Shown here one piece after another: positions 44,762 to 54,193 of a stretch of DNA of 64,000 nucleotides. The DNA lies in the NCBI RefSeq assembly GCF_047495555.1, contig NZ_CP166866.1:1080001-1144000 (forward strand), given 5' to 3'. The stretch's first letter is position 1. Each line of letters starts with the position of its first letter. The translations under genes and the position numbers were made by a program. This stretch comes from Methanobacterium_D sp040373355. Its GTDB lineage: Archaea > Methanobacteriota > Methanobacteria > Methanobacteriales > Methanobacteriaceae. The notes under the pieces were generated by a model that was given only the letters and a program-made list of their open reading frames with translations, was not told where the DNA came from and ran no database searches.

Positions 44762-45622
44762 ATGAAAGTTTATTATGAATGCGCACCATGTTTTTTAAGA
44801 CAGGCTAAAGAAGCACTTGATCTGGCAACATCAGACGAGTCTCTCAAAATGAATGTTATGAGAGAGATCATAGAAGTAGTATACAGTGATTTTAATCCAG
44901 ATGCGTCTTCAAATGAGATTGGAACTAAAATTCATCGAAACATTAAAGATAAAACAAGGAATGAAGATCCTTTTATTTTGCAGAAAAGAAGAGGTAATAA
45001 AATAGCTTTAAAATTACTTCCAGAAATTAGAAAAATTTTAAATGAAAATGATAATCTTGAAACATATGTAAAAGCTGCTATTGTAGGTAATATTATAGAT
45101 TTTGGAGCTCTTGGAGTTGATTTTGATACTGAAAAAGGAATAATTGAAGCTATGGAAAAAGATATTGCTTTAAATCATGTGCCTCAACTTGAAGAAGAAC
45201 TGAAACATGCAAAAAATATCATTTATTTAGCAGATAACAACGGAGAAATTGTTTTTGATAAGTTACTTATAGAAAAGCTTAAAGAATATGGCCTAGATGT
45301 TACTGTTGCTTTAAAAGAAAAACCAATAATAAACGATGCTACAGTTGAAGATGCATTTCAAATTGGGCTTGATGAAGTTGCAAAGATCGTATCAACTGGA
45401 ACTGATTCAGTGGGAATTATATATGGTGATATATCTGAAGAATTCAAAGCAATTTTTGATGATGCTGATCTAGTTATATCAAAAGGCCTTGGAAATTATG
45501 AAGGCATAACTGAGATGGAATTAGGTAATAAGTCTGTCTTTTGTATGCTTAATGCTAAATGTGGCCCAACTGCTAGGGATATTGGGGTAAATGTTGGAGA
45601 TAATGTAGTTTTAAAGCTCTAG
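44762..45622 (+). CDS. DUF89/ARMT1-like protein (damage-control phosphatase family)
   Basis: A 286-residue protein starting YYECAPCFLRQAKEALDL, the Cys-pair N-terminus characteristic of archaeal DUF89 proteins. The core has YLADNNGEIVFDKLL (near 157-171), including the metal-binding Asp-Asn, and a later VISKGLGNYEG. The family includes metal-dependent phosphatases that remove damaged phosphometabolites. ATG 44762 is preferred, since GTGAT precedes it; an upstream start at 44753 lies within that site. Confidence 0.87.
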   Translation: MKVYYECAPCFLRQAKEALDLATSDESLKMNVMREIIEVVYSDFNPDASSNEIGTKIHRNIKDKTRNEDPFILQKRRGNKIALKLLPEIRKILNENDNLETYVKAAIVGNIIDFGALGVDFDTEKGIIEAMEKDIALNHVPQLEEELKHAKNIIYLADNNGEIVFDKLLIEKLKEYGLDVTVALKEKPIINDATVEDAFQIGLDEVAKIVSTGTDSVGIIYGDISEEFKAIFDDADLVISKGLGNYEGITEMELGNKSVFCMLNAKCGPTARDIGVNVGDNVVLKL

Positions 45623-45669
45623 AATATCTTTAGTAATTTATATTAAATTAGTGAATTAAAAATAAACAT

Positions 45670-46095
45670 ATGCAAAAATCACTGATCATAGTTGGAATTA
45701 TTGTACTGGCAGCAATAGTAGCTTATGCAGTTTTAGGTTCTCAGAGTCAACAAAATGTGGAAATACAAAGTTCTGACATAAACTGGTATACAGATTTAAA
45801 CCAAGCTCTTGGAGAAGCTCAAAAATCTAGTAAACCACTATTCATTGATTTTTATACAGTATGGTGCAGTTCCTGCCAGCAGCTCGATAAAAATACTCTT
45901 TCAGACCCGCAGGTTAAAGAAAAATTAAGTAAAGATTATATTCCAGTTAAGATTGACATAGATAAAAACCCTCAGCTTGCATCACAGTATAAAATATATG
46001 GTATTCCAACTCTAGTTTTTTTAAATCCCGATGGTAGTGAAATCAAACGATATGAAGGATATATAGGTCCACAAGAGCTTTTGAATCAGTTATAA
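45670..46095 (+). CDS. Membrane-anchored thioredoxin-like protein (DsbD gamma type)
   Basis: The 141-residue protein has an N-terminal anchor (residues 4-23) and a thioredoxin fold facing outward, with the active site VWCSSCQQLD (Cys66, Cys69), cis-proline loop YGIPTLVFL, and final GYIGPQELLNQL. The next gene encodes a CcdA-type electron carrier, so the two together resemble a split DsbD: CcdA brings reducing power through the membrane and this protein passes it on to secreted targets. Confidence 0.88.
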   Translation: MQKSLIIVGIIVLAAIVAYAVLGSQSQQNVEIQSSDINWYTDLNQALGEAQKSSKPLFIDFYTVWCSSCQQLDKNTLSDPQVKEKLSKDYIPVKIDIDKNPQLASQYKIYGIPTLVFLNPDGSEIKRYEGYIGPQELLNQL

Positions 46096-46106
46096 CGGAT
46101 GATAAA

Positions 46107-46718
46107 ATGAATATTGCTCCTTTACTTTCATTTTTTGCAGGCGTTGCATCAGTTTCATCGCCATGTGTACTGCCTTTAATTCCACTTGTTATTGGATATT
46201 CAATTTTAGAAAAAAAATTATCTCAAACTATATTATTTACATTAGGATTTTTTTCAGTTTTCACCATAATTATTTTATTAACAGCACTTTTTACGGCAGC
46301 AATAAACGCATATATCTATTATTTCAGAATTATAGCTGCAGTAGTTATTATTTTGATTGGAATTTATTTTATATTAGGTAAGAATGCATTTAATTTTTCA
46401 TTTAAGCCTATGGTACATGGGAATAAAAATATAAACTCTTTTTTAATGGGCTTTTTAACTTCACTTGCATGGTCTCCATGTTATGGTGCTTATTTAATTT
46501 CAGTTATTGCTTATAGTGCATCTTCAGGAGATATTGTGTACAGTATATTAAATTTAATCTTATTTTCAGCAGGATTTTCATTTACAATATTTGTACTTGG
46601 ACTAATATCATCAAAAATGAATTTAGAAATAATAAGTAAATATTCAAAGTATATAAGTATTGTTTCTGGAGCTATAATATTGATTGCAGGCATTTATATG
46701 CTTTTAGAGTTAATTTAG
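46107..46718 (+). CDS. ccdA: CcdA/DsbD-type transmembrane thiol-disulfide carrier
   Basis: A 203-residue protein with six membrane helices and the two redox Cys-containing motifs SVSSPCVLPLIPLV (near 16-29) and LAWSPCYGAYLIS (near 122-134). It carries electrons from cytosolic thioredoxin across the membrane. It begins 11 bp after the thioredoxin-like gene, which is its likely partner. Confidence 0.88.
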   Translation: MNIAPLLSFFAGVASVSSPCVLPLIPLVIGYSILEKKLSQTILFTLGFFSVFTIIILLTALFTAAINAYIYYFRIIAAVVIILIGIYFILGKNAFNFSFKPMVHGNKNINSFLMGFLTSLAWSPCYGAYLISVIAYSASSGDIVYSILNLILFSAGFSFTIFVLGLISSKMNLEIISKYSKYISIVSGAIILIAGIYMLLELI

Positions 46719-46930
46719 TGAATTTACTATTTATTAAACTTTTAACTTTTTCTCTAAGACTCATTCTTAATTATTTTATGTAAATTCTAGATTGAAGCAG
46801 AATAATTTTAAGAAAATATTATATTACTTATTTAACATATAGTAATATGTTCTAAAATGTTAGATACAGTTGTATATTTTTAGAACCTATTTAAATGGGA
46901 CTTTCCCAATGTGTTTAAAATAGAGGTGAA

Positions 46931-47170
46931 ATGATGAAATTTAGAGACGAATTAGTTGGAAAAAATGTTATTGATGAATCTGGAGATAAAGTTGGTGAAG
47001 TAGAAGATATTGAAGTAGATCTAATGAAAAGAAGAATAAATGGTATTATATTAAAAGAAGGTGGAATTTCATCAAAACTAGGTTTAGGTGAAGAACGAAT
47101 GGTTTCAATGGACATGATTGAAGCTATAGGGGATGAAATACGCCTTAGAAAGCTAGGAAGGACAATGTAA
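46931..47170 (+). CDS. Small PRC-barrel domain protein
   Basis: A 79-residue single PRC-barrel (FRDELVGKNVIDESGDKVGEVEDIEVDL, then MVSMDMIEAIGDEIRLRK). It is a close paralogue of the barrel part of the protein at 33493 but lacks the charged tail. The gene starts ATGATG after AGGTGA; either ATG may be used. Role unknown; such proteins may bind RNA or serve as assembly modules. Confidence 0.84.
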   Translation: MMKFRDELVGKNVIDESGDKVGEVEDIEVDLMKRRINGIILKEGGISSKLGLGEERMVSMDMIEAIGDEIRLRKLGRTM

Positions 47171-47354
47171 TTGTCTTTATACATTATTTTTTTACAAAAA
47201 TATAATTTCCTATTTTAAATTGTGAAGTATAGTGAATTCATATAATCTAAAAATAGTATTTTAAATAAAATAGGTTTATAAACTTTTGATGAGTTAATCG
47301 TTAATTTTAATAAAGGAATTACCTATTATAATTTATAGATTATTAAGTGATTTA

Positions 47355-48200
47355 ATGAAAGTAGGGTTTATAGGGTTTGGAGAGGTTGCATCAACATTAT
47401 CAAAAGGTATACTTGAAAACGGAATTGATGTAGTCACATGTATTGAAGGTAGAAGCTCCAAAACACGAAAACTTGCAAGGGAAATAGAGATTAATCTGTG
47501 TAAATCTAATAGAGAAGTTGCAGAAACTTCTGACATTTTATTTTCAGCTGTAACTCCAGCATCTGCAATAAGGACTGCTCAAGAAGTAGGAAAATATGTC
47601 AGGGGAATCTATGTTGATATAAATAATATCTCACCTGCAACTGCTAAAAAAGCATTATCTTTCATTAAAAATGGAAAAACCGTGGATGCATCAATTATTG
47701 GGGCGGTTCGAAAGGGTTTAAATGTGCCAATCATAGCATCGGGCCCATGTACACACGAATTAACTCAATTAAACGAATATGGTATGAATATTACTGTAGT
47801 TGGCAGCGAAATCGGTCAAGCATCGGCAGTAAAGATGTTAAGAAGTTCATTTACAAAAGGAATATCGGCATTGCTTTTTGAAACCCTTTATGCTGCTTAT
47901 AATATGGGAATTAATGAAGAAGTATTGAAATACATTGCAGAAACAGAATGTAAAGGATTTAAGGATGCTGCAGTATCTAGAGTAATCAGTAGTGCATATC
48001 ATGCAAAAAGACGCCATGAAGAAATGGGTGAAGTCATAGAACTACTCTCTGAAAGTGAAAATCCAAAAATGAGCAAAGCTGCAGAGGAATTTTTTAAAAT
48101 GATTTATTCTGAATTAGGTGAACTTGACAAAAGGCCTGAAAATTACACTGAAATATTTAAACAAATTAAAGAAAAGAAAGGACTTAAGGATTATCAGTGA
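47355..48200 (+). CDS. NAD(P)-binding 6-phosphogluconate dehydrogenase-like oxidoreductase (DUF1932 C-terminus)
   Basis: The 281-residue protein begins with a Rossmann motif (GFIGFGEVASTL, residues 4-15) and a beta-hydroxyacid dehydrogenase-like N-domain, then an all-helical C-domain typical of DUF1932 members (MLRSSFTKGISALLFETLYAAYNMG near 163-187). The substrate is unknown. Its stop codon overlaps the 3' end of the convergent hydrolase gene by 17 bp. Confidence 0.85.
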   Translation: MKVGFIGFGEVASTLSKGILENGIDVVTCIEGRSSKTRKLAREIEINLCKSNREVAETSDILFSAVTPASAIRTAQEVGKYVRGIYVDINNISPATAKKALSFIKNGKTVDASIIGAVRKGLNVPIIASGPCTHELTQLNEYGMNITVVGSEIGQASAVKMLRSSFTKGISALLFETLYAAYNMGINEEVLKYIAETECKGFKDAAVSRVISSAYHAKRRHEEMGEVIELLSESENPKMSKAAEEFFKMIYSELGELDKRPENYTEIFKQIKEKKGLKDYQ

Positions 48201-49173
48201 CTATTAATTCTTTTACAGGTACTCCATCACTCCATTTACCCATATATTTTTGTTGTGTAGTATTTCCCAGTGCATATTCTCTGTTTTTCATGTAAAAAGC
48301 AGCTTCGTATAATCCATCAAATAGTTTCCATGTTCCATAATAATCAAGACTATTAACTAGACTAAAATATTTAGTTTCGAAAGCTAATGGTGCAAGATGA
48401 TCGGCCATTAATGGATTGTTACCTCTTTCGTCAGTAACCATTATAATATAGTCCTTATTGGGTTCTGAAACTGATTTAGAATCTCTATAAATTCTTTTAG
48501 CAGTATTGTTTCCCACTATATTATCTTTATCTCCAACAAGGGTAAGTAGCAGTGTGTTTGGAGGTATTTTATTTAAATTTTCAAGAATAGGGCCAACTGA
48601 ATCTTCTGGAGACCTTTCTTTTCCAGGTTCAACACAAAAGACAGATTTAGGTTCTGGAAGATTTTCTTCATTAGCAAGAGCAGCCATGTTTGCACTTATT
48701 ATACCTCCAACTGAATGACCAACTATTGCAAATTTTTTGGTATCCGGCCTAACATGGTTTCCAGTGTTTAGGATGCTAATAGCTCCTTTTACTGCCTTAA
48801 TTGCATTTTGAGTGAAATCATCAGATTTTGTGAACATATTTTCTTGATAACGAGGATAGATAACTATATTGCCCTTTTTAACCAGGTGAGTGATCCATGC
48901 TTCATAAATAAAAGGATCTATAGCAAGCCATCCGTGATTAAAAACAATAACTGGCGCTGAAGATGGTTTAGGATTACTGGGTTCATAAATCCAAAATTGA
49001 TTTGCACCTTCGCTATAAGAGCTTTTTATAATGCTGTTCGATGCATATTCGGAACCTCCAGGACCTGAAACTGGCTGTTGGGGAGGATAAGGGTTAATAT
49101 TGATGCAGGACAGTAAAACAAAAACTAATAAAATAATTAAAAGAAAAGGAATTAAATAGTAGGCTTTATTCAT
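48184..49173 (-). CDS. Secreted or lipid-anchored alpha/beta hydrolase
   Basis: The 329-residue protein has an N-terminal membrane segment (residues 6-24) ending in a lipobox-like LLSC, then an alpha/beta-hydrolase fold: FNHGWLA (oxyanion region near 80), GHSVGG with nucleophile Ser (near 152), an Asp in VGDKDNIV (near 215) and the catalytic His in ADHLAP (near 257). The substrate, probably an ester, is unknown. Its start overlaps the upstream sensor-kinase gene by 8 bp, so the two are likely co-translated. Confidence 0.82.
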   Translation of the reverse strand: MNKAYYLIPFLLIILLVFVLLSCININPYPPQQPVSGPGGSEYASNSIIKSSYSEGANQFWIYEPSNPKPSSAPVIVFNHGWLAIDPFIYEAWITHLVKKGNIVIYPRYQENMFTKSDDFTQNAIKAVKGAISILNTGNHVRPDTKKFAIVGHSVGGIISANMAALANEENLPEPKSVFCVEPGKERSPEDSVGPILENLNKIPPNTLLLTLVGDKDNIVGNNTAKRIYRDSKSVSEPNKDYIIMVTDERGNNPLMADHLAPLAFETKYFSLVNSLDYYGTWKLFDGLYEAAFYMKNREYALGNTTQQKYMGKWSDGVPVKELIVTDNP

Positions 49174-51061
49174 CAGATAGTACCTCTATTTCCTTATCAT
49201 TTTCAGCTGTATCTACAAAAGGAATAGTAAAGCTAAATCTAGCGCCTATTTCTGGTTCTGACTCTACCCAAATACGACCACCATGTCGTTCAACTATTTT
49301 TTTACAAACTGAAAGGCCAATACCGGTACCGTCATACCCTTTTTCAGGATTTAATCTCTTAAATATATCAAAAATCTTTATATGGTCTTTCTCTTCAATT
49401 CCAATTCCATTATCATAAACTGAAAAAACATATTCGTTATTTTCTTTAGATAGTGAAATATGAATTTCTGGTGATTCATTAGGTTTACTAAATTTAACAG
49501 CATTATCTAAAATGTTCTGGAAAAGTTTTAAGAGCTGTCCTGAATCTGCATATATTTTAGGAAGTTCATCATAGGTAATTTTTACATTATTTGTTTTAGT
49601 AGAAGCCATGACGTTGGATATGGCATAATCCAAAATTTCACTAGTTTCAGTTAACTTAAATTCCTTTCCTCTTGATTCAATTCTAGAATACTCAAGAAGG
49701 GCTATGGTTTTATTATGCAGACGTTCAACTGCTTCTAAGGTATAGTCAATGAATTCATCAGTGTCTTTATCTCCTTTACCTTTATATCTTTTTGCTAAGA
49801 CATTAGTAAAGCTTTTAATGGCTCTTAGAGGTTCTTGCAATTCATTTGTAGCAGTTTCTGCAAATTTTTCCAGTTCTTCATTTGCTTTTATTAATTCATC
49901 TATTTGTATAAGCAAATCTTCGTTAAGAGTACTATTTTTTAATTCTAATTCCAGTTTTTCATTTCTTTTTGTAAGTTCAGTAATTAGCTGCTGCTTGTTT
50001 ATTTCTTCATTCAGTAGCTCAATTTGTTGGAGTTCTACAGAAATAATTTCAGAAGAATCATCTTTCAGTGTTTTTAATTCATCAATTTGATTAATTAGAT
50101 TTTGAATTTCCACTTCTTTGATGGAAATTGTCTCTTTATATTCATTAAGTGAATTTTTAAGCACATTTAAATCATTATTTATTTCTTCAATTTCTAAATT
50201 TTTAGATTTAAGTGCTTCTGAGGATATTATGCTGCTTCTTTCAAGTTCAACTATTTCTTCATTTAATTTTTCAACTTCTAACTCTTTCTTTAAAATTAAG
50301 TCCTTATCATCATCTGCTGCATTTTCTAATTCAGTAATACGCTGATTTAAAGCACTAATTTCAGATAATTTATCTGATAGAATATTTTCAGAGTCATTAC
50401 GGGCTTTCTTAAGTTTAATTAACTGTTGGGTTAGTTTTTCTATCTCGGGGTTTTTAACAGCAATAATATCTTCTAACTCCTGATTTGATTTTTTTAACTC
50501 AGTTATCTGTACATTGAAAGCTTCAAAGTCCAAATCATCATTTTTGGATTCCAATTTTTGTTTAAGGGCTTTATTGACTTTCTCAAGTTCTTTAATTTTT
50601 TCTTTTAATTCATTTACTTGATTCTGTTCACTTTCTTGCGCCCCCATGAGTTCTGATACTCGATTTTCAATGAATTCATCAATAAATTTACGTTGTTCTT
50701 CGTGAATACCATCTTCATTGCGCTTATAATCTGTAACGTCAGTTAAGCTTAAAATTAGTCCTTCTACTTCATTACTTTCATTCTTTACTGGTTGAATTGC
50801 CCAGTCCCAGTAGCTAATGCCTAAAACAGGGTGATCTAATGGCTTGGAATATGCGTAATATGGTACTCCTGTCTTTAAAACTCCATTAAATGGTGTTTTA
50901 TCTCCATTTGGATATAAATCAAAATGGTTTTTTCCATTAAAAAAGTCAACATTTTTACCGTGCTTTTCTGCATAAGCCTGATTAACTTTCACAAAATTAA
51001 AGTCGTTATCCAGGTATGCTATTAAGAAATGTGTATGGTTAAAAATAGTCTCAAGCATCAT
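49166..51061 (-). CDS. PAS sensor histidine kinase-like protein with long coiled coil, phosphoacceptor His replaced by Asn
   Basis: The 631-residue protein has a PAS domain (about 5-110, including SYWDWAIQPV and a PAC-like tail), a coiled coil of about 260 residues (125-390, rich in Glu, Leu, Lys), a dimerisation domain (about 395-470) and a complete ATPase domain: N box NILDNAVKF (near 518), G1 DNGIGI, G2 GTGIGLSV. In the H box, where relatives read SHDLQEPLR, this protein reads TNELQEPLR with Asn406. Autophosphorylation at the usual site is therefore not possible. It could act as a pseudokinase, ATP-driven switch or heterodimer partner. It has no signal peptide and is probably cytosolic. 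Confidence 0.9.
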   Translation of the reverse strand: MMLETIFNHTHFLIAYLDNDFNFVKVNQAYAEKHGKNVDFFNGKNHFDLYPNGDKTPFNGVLKTGVPYYAYSKPLDHPVLGISYWDWAIQPVKNESNEVEGLILSLTDVTDYKRNEDGIHEEQRKFIDEFIENRVSELMGAQESEQNQVNELKEKIKELEKVNKALKQKLESKNDDLDFEAFNVQITELKKSNQELEDIIAVKNPEIEKLTQQLIKLKKARNDSENILSDKLSEISALNQRITELENAADDDKDLILKKELEVEKLNEEIVELERSSIISSEALKSKNLEIEEINNDLNVLKNSLNEYKETISIKEVEIQNLINQIDELKTLKDDSSEIISVELQQIELLNEEINKQQLITELTKRNEKLELELKNSTLNEDLLIQIDELIKANEELEKFAETATNELQEPLRAIKSFTNVLAKRYKGKGDKDTDEFIDYTLEAVERLHNKTIALLEYSRIESRGKEFKLTETSEILDYAISNVMASTKTNNVKITYDELPKIYADSGQLLKLFQNILDNAVKFSKPNESPEIHISLSKENNEYVFSVYDNGIGIEEKDHIKIFDIFKRLNPEKGYDGTGIGLSVCKKIVERHGGRIWVESEPEIGARFSFTIPFVDTAENDKEIEVLSDE

Positions 51062-51296
51062 TCCATCTCCACTTAATAGTTAAAGGTTCACATTTCCATC
51101 CTACTACAACTTCGAAGTAAAATGGTAATTTCAAATAATGAATTGACTTTATACAATATATAATTATTTTAAAATTTATCACATAATGTGAGTTTCAACT
51201 ATCATTTAGCAAATATTTATTAATTTGAAAAATAAATAATAATATTATTAATATATATAATAACTGCTTTTAACAAAAATATGAGGGCTGAATAAA
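51062..51296. other. Divergent AT-rich intergenic region
   Basis: Promoters for the sensor kinase (minus strand) and trehalose-phosphatase (plus strand) must lie here. No clear operator symmetry or structured RNA is seen. The trehalose-phosphatase GTG at 51297 lacks a strong ribosome-binding site, with only GAGGG at 51281-51285. Confidence 0.35.
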
Positions 51297-52094
51297 GTGC
51301 CGAAATATCTTTTTAATAGTCTAGATGAATTAAAAATATTTAAAAATGACATCAACACTGCAATAATTACTGATATTGATGGAACAATAAGTGAAATTGT
51401 TCCAACTCCTATGGAAGCTACTGTAAATGGAAAAATAAAAGATACAATTCAAAAAGTTGCCCGTAAATTTGAGTTTACAGGTGTAATGACTGGTAGAAGT
51501 GTAAATAATGCACTTGAAATGATGGATAATAAAAATATTATCTATATTGGTAATCATGGTCTAGAACAATTTAGAAATGGGAAAATAATAGTAGATCCTA
51601 AAGTTAAGGATTATATTCCTGTAATTAAAAGAGTTGCTGATAGAATTCAAAAAGAATTAGATGATTACGATTGTATTTTATTTCAGGATAAAGAATTAAG
51701 TTTTACAGTCCACTATAGGCTATGCAATGATGATAAAATAAGAAAAAAAGCTCTGGACGTTATTGCTAAAATAAATGATTCTAAGGACCTTAAAATTGCA
51801 GAAGGACGTAAAGTAATAGAAATTAGACCTCCTATTGGGCATGATAAAGGTACAATCCTCGAAATGTTCATTGCAGAAAATAATATTGAGAAGCTGATTT
51901 ATTTGGGCGATGATATAACTGATTCTGATGCATTTTATACGCTAAATGAGCTTAATGAAAATAAAGAAGTTCAAACAGCTAGTATTGTTGTAACTTCCAA
52001 AGAAACTCCAGAGTATGTAAAAGAAAGCGCTGATTTTTATGTTAATAGTGTTGATGAAGTTCATGAATTCTTTAAATGGATTTCTGAAGATTAA
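51297..52094 (+). CDS. otsB: Trehalose-6-phosphate phosphatase
   Basis: A 265-residue HAD-family phosphatase with the nucleophile motif TDIDGTISEIVPTP (residues 23-36, DxDGT), the cap strand GNHGLEQF, and C-terminal YLGDDITDSDAF (near 208-219) that binds Mg. Together with a T6P synthase (not in the window) it makes trehalose, an osmolyte. The GH15 protein at 2291 could be a trehalase, so the window may hold both ends of trehalose turnover. GTG start. Confidence 0.9.
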   Translation: MPKYLFNSLDELKIFKNDINTAIITDIDGTISEIVPTPMEATVNGKIKDTIQKVARKFEFTGVMTGRSVNNALEMMDNKNIIYIGNHGLEQFRNGKIIVDPKVKDYIPVIKRVADRIQKELDDYDCILFQDKELSFTVHYRLCNDDKIRKKALDVIAKINDSKDLKIAEGRKVIEIRPPIGHDKGTILEMFIAENNIEKLIYLGDDITDSDAFYTLNELNENKEVQTASIVVTSKETPEYVKESADFYVNSVDEVHEFFKWISED

Positions 52095-52095
52095 T

Positions 52096-53382
52096 TTAGT
52101 TCATGATAAATATTCTAACTCTTATTCCTTCCTTTTTTTCTACAATGCGTGCACTTAATGGTATAAAATGTGAATCTATTAGTAAACGCAAATAAGTAGC
52201 ATGTTTAGCAGGTAATTTAAGAGGACTTTTTATTTTACGAGTTTCTGTACGTATCTGACACCGCATCTTTTCATTTTTATCTACATATAGAAGAGCATCC
52301 ATTCCATCTTTAAGATCTTCTGCCTCGAAACTTCTAAGATGCATTCCTGCATCAATTGTATAAGGTGCCTTTTCGCCCCTTTTACCTTTTCTAAACATTT
52401 CATGGGCATCTGAAGATTTTATTCCCTTTTCAACATTTGAAGCTACAAACCATGCTCTTTCAATCACATTTTTAACTGTTTGGTCTGGAGGAATAATTCC
52501 ATGTTTTTCATAGTTTTTAATGAGTTCAAAGACTTCCTTTCTGTTTACATCTTGCTCAACACAACTTATTGCAAGTCTTGTAAGAACAGGCCCATATCCG
52601 GCCATCCTTAACGATGCCCATATCTGGTCTTCATTTCGATATCTTCTGCCTTTAACTATTGCATCAACAGCAACAGCATTTAAATGAGCTATATTTAGTA
52701 AATTGGGTCTTGAATAAGTATTCAATCTCTTTGTAAGAGTTTCAATATCCCTTTTACCCGGAATATTTCCTTCTTTAATTTCCCTTTCCAATATCTTTGT
52801 AGTGGATTTTGGAAGAACTTCCTTTACATCTTCAGGGATTTTGAAGTTATTTTCAATTATTTTGGTCCTTATTTCCCTTCCCGAGATCTTACCTTCCATT
52901 TTAAGCTCTGGAATTATATGAAATTTCATTTTGCGATTGTATTTTTTATAAAGAAATTCATTTACAGCAAACCAACGAATCACATTACGATTTGGAAGGT
53001 TCCTAGGTATTCCACTAAATATGCCTTTTTTTGCAAATGAAGAAGCATATCTCTGGATTTTTTTAGTTGAAACATCTGCTGCATCAACATAGTCAACAAC
53101 TCCGTCTTCTATCATCATTGCAATTCTAATAGGAACAGTATAAGCAAGAGTTAAACGATGATGCAAACCCTCAATAGGCACAACTTTATCTGCTCCGGCC
53201 TTTAAGGCCATTTCTTTCCTTGCTTCATAATTTGCAAAGAATGGGGCATGATTTGCACTGTAATCTTTATTTAGATAAATTACTACTTCATCTCCAGTTT
53301 TTTCTGCAATTTCTCTTCCTTTTTCTATTAATTTTACGTGTCCGTTGTGTACCGGGTCAAAATCAGCGCTAATTCCTATCAA
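52096..53382 (-). CDS. Nucleotidyltransferase-like protein with HxGH motif (TmcAL-like or cytidylyltransferase family)
   Basis: The 428-residue protein starts IGISADFDPVHNGHVKLIEKGREIAEKTGD, the HxGH nucleotidyltransferase signature, and continues with a Rossmann-like core to about 180 (SGREIRTKIIE near 170 is the ISSTxIR-like motif). The C-terminal 240 residues, with GRRYRNEDQIWASLRMAGYGPVLTRLA, form a further helical domain. The length and layout resemble TmcAL, the tRNA(Ile2) cytidine acetate ligase, but the match is not strong. The substrate is unknown. Convergent with otsB, 1 bp apart. Confidence 0.78.
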   Translation of the reverse strand: MIGISADFDPVHNGHVKLIEKGREIAEKTGDEVVIYLNKDYSANHAPFFANYEARKEMALKAGADKVVPIEGLHHRLTLAYTVPIRIAMMIEDGVVDYVDAADVSTKKIQRYASSFAKKGIFSGIPRNLPNRNVIRWFAVNEFLYKKYNRKMKFHIIPELKMEGKISGREIRTKIIENNFKIPEDVKEVLPKSTTKILEREIKEGNIPGKRDIETLTKRLNTYSRPNLLNIAHLNAVAVDAIVKGRRYRNEDQIWASLRMAGYGPVLTRLAISCVEQDVNRKEVFELIKNYEKHGIIPPDQTVKNVIERAWFVASNVEKGIKSSDAHEMFRKGKRGEKAPYTIDAGMHLRSFEAEDLKDGMDALLYVDKNEKMRCQIRTETRKIKSPLKLPAKHATYLRLLIDSHFIPLSARIVEKKEGIRVRIFIMN

Positions 53383-53555
53383 ATTTATTTCTCCTTAAAT
53401 AATATAGTAATTTAACTTGTTATTCTTTTTATACTTAATTTTTTAAATTGATATAATTTTAATCTTGTTAAATTTTTAATTTTTGAACTAAGGAACGGAC
53501 TAACAATTTAAGTAATAATAAATACAAAATATATAATAATGATGGTGGTGGTTTA

Positions 53556-53870
53556 ATGAATGAAGATATTTTAAAAAATAAAAAAACTAATAATGGTTCT
53601 ATTCAGCATCTTTTTGATGAAGGTACAGAATATATTGAGAAAGATGAATTCCAACCGGCTATAGAATCTTTTAAAAGATGCATTAATGTTGATCCTGAGG
53701 ATTCTAAAGCTTATGTAGGGTTATGTATTGCTTATTCTGGTCTAATGGACTTAGATACAGCTCGAGAATATTATGAGGAACTTAAAGAATTAGACCCTTA
53801 TCTTGCAGCACAGCTTGCAAACACACCAACAGGTAACCTTCTAGAACAGGAAGATAATAATCAGTTTTAA
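53556..53870 (+). CDS. Small TPR-repeat protein
   Basis: A 104-residue acidic protein with about two tetratricopeptide repeats (LFDEGTEYIEKDEFQPAIESFKRCINVDPED, then SKAYVGLCIAYSGLMDLDTAREYYEELKELDPY). It probably acts as a scaffold or partner protein. An ATG follows GGTGG. No operon partner. Confidence 0.82.
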   Translation: MNEDILKNKKTNNGSIQHLFDEGTEYIEKDEFQPAIESFKRCINVDPEDSKAYVGLCIAYSGLMDLDTAREYYEELKELDPYLAAQLANTPTGNLLEQEDNNQF

Positions 53871-54193
53871 ATAAAATCATCTAAATTAAGCTCATTCCGA
53901 TTTTAATGGTGCTATTATGGTTTATTAGGTATTAAACTTGAATAAAGTCACTTTATAATTTAATAAATTTACTTTTATTTTTATTGGCTCATTTTCGATA
54001 TCTTATTTTAATATATTTGAGTTAAGAACATTTACCTTCAGTTCAAGGTACTCCTTTTTTTATAACATGACCAAAAGCTTTAAATAGTATTCATGACACT
54101 ATGTTATTTGCTGACACAATGTCATTTTATAACTGAATGTTTTTTTGTGACATTATGTTTGTTTATGACAAAACGTCACAGAGATGATCTGAA
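53871..54193. other. Intergenic region upstream of tetR
   Basis: The first 200 bp are AT-rich without visible genes. The last 115 bp hold a TATA box (TTTAAATA, 54079-54086) and a five-copy operator array described separately. Confidence 0.5.
54094..54178 (+). promoter_or_regulatory. Five-copy 13-bp palindromic operator array with 18-bp period, upstream of tetR
   Basis: Copies of a TGACA-NNA-TGTCA palindrome start at 54094 (TGACACTATGTTA), 54112 (TGACACAATGTCA, perfect), 54130 (degenerate, TAACTGAATGTTT), 54148 (TGACATTATGTTT) and 54166 (TGACAAAACGTCA). Every start is exactly 18 bp from the next. The array runs from just below the TATA box to 15 bp before the tetR ATG, covering the likely transcription start near 54110, so a bound repressor would block its own gene and the one behind it. 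Confidence 0.72.
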
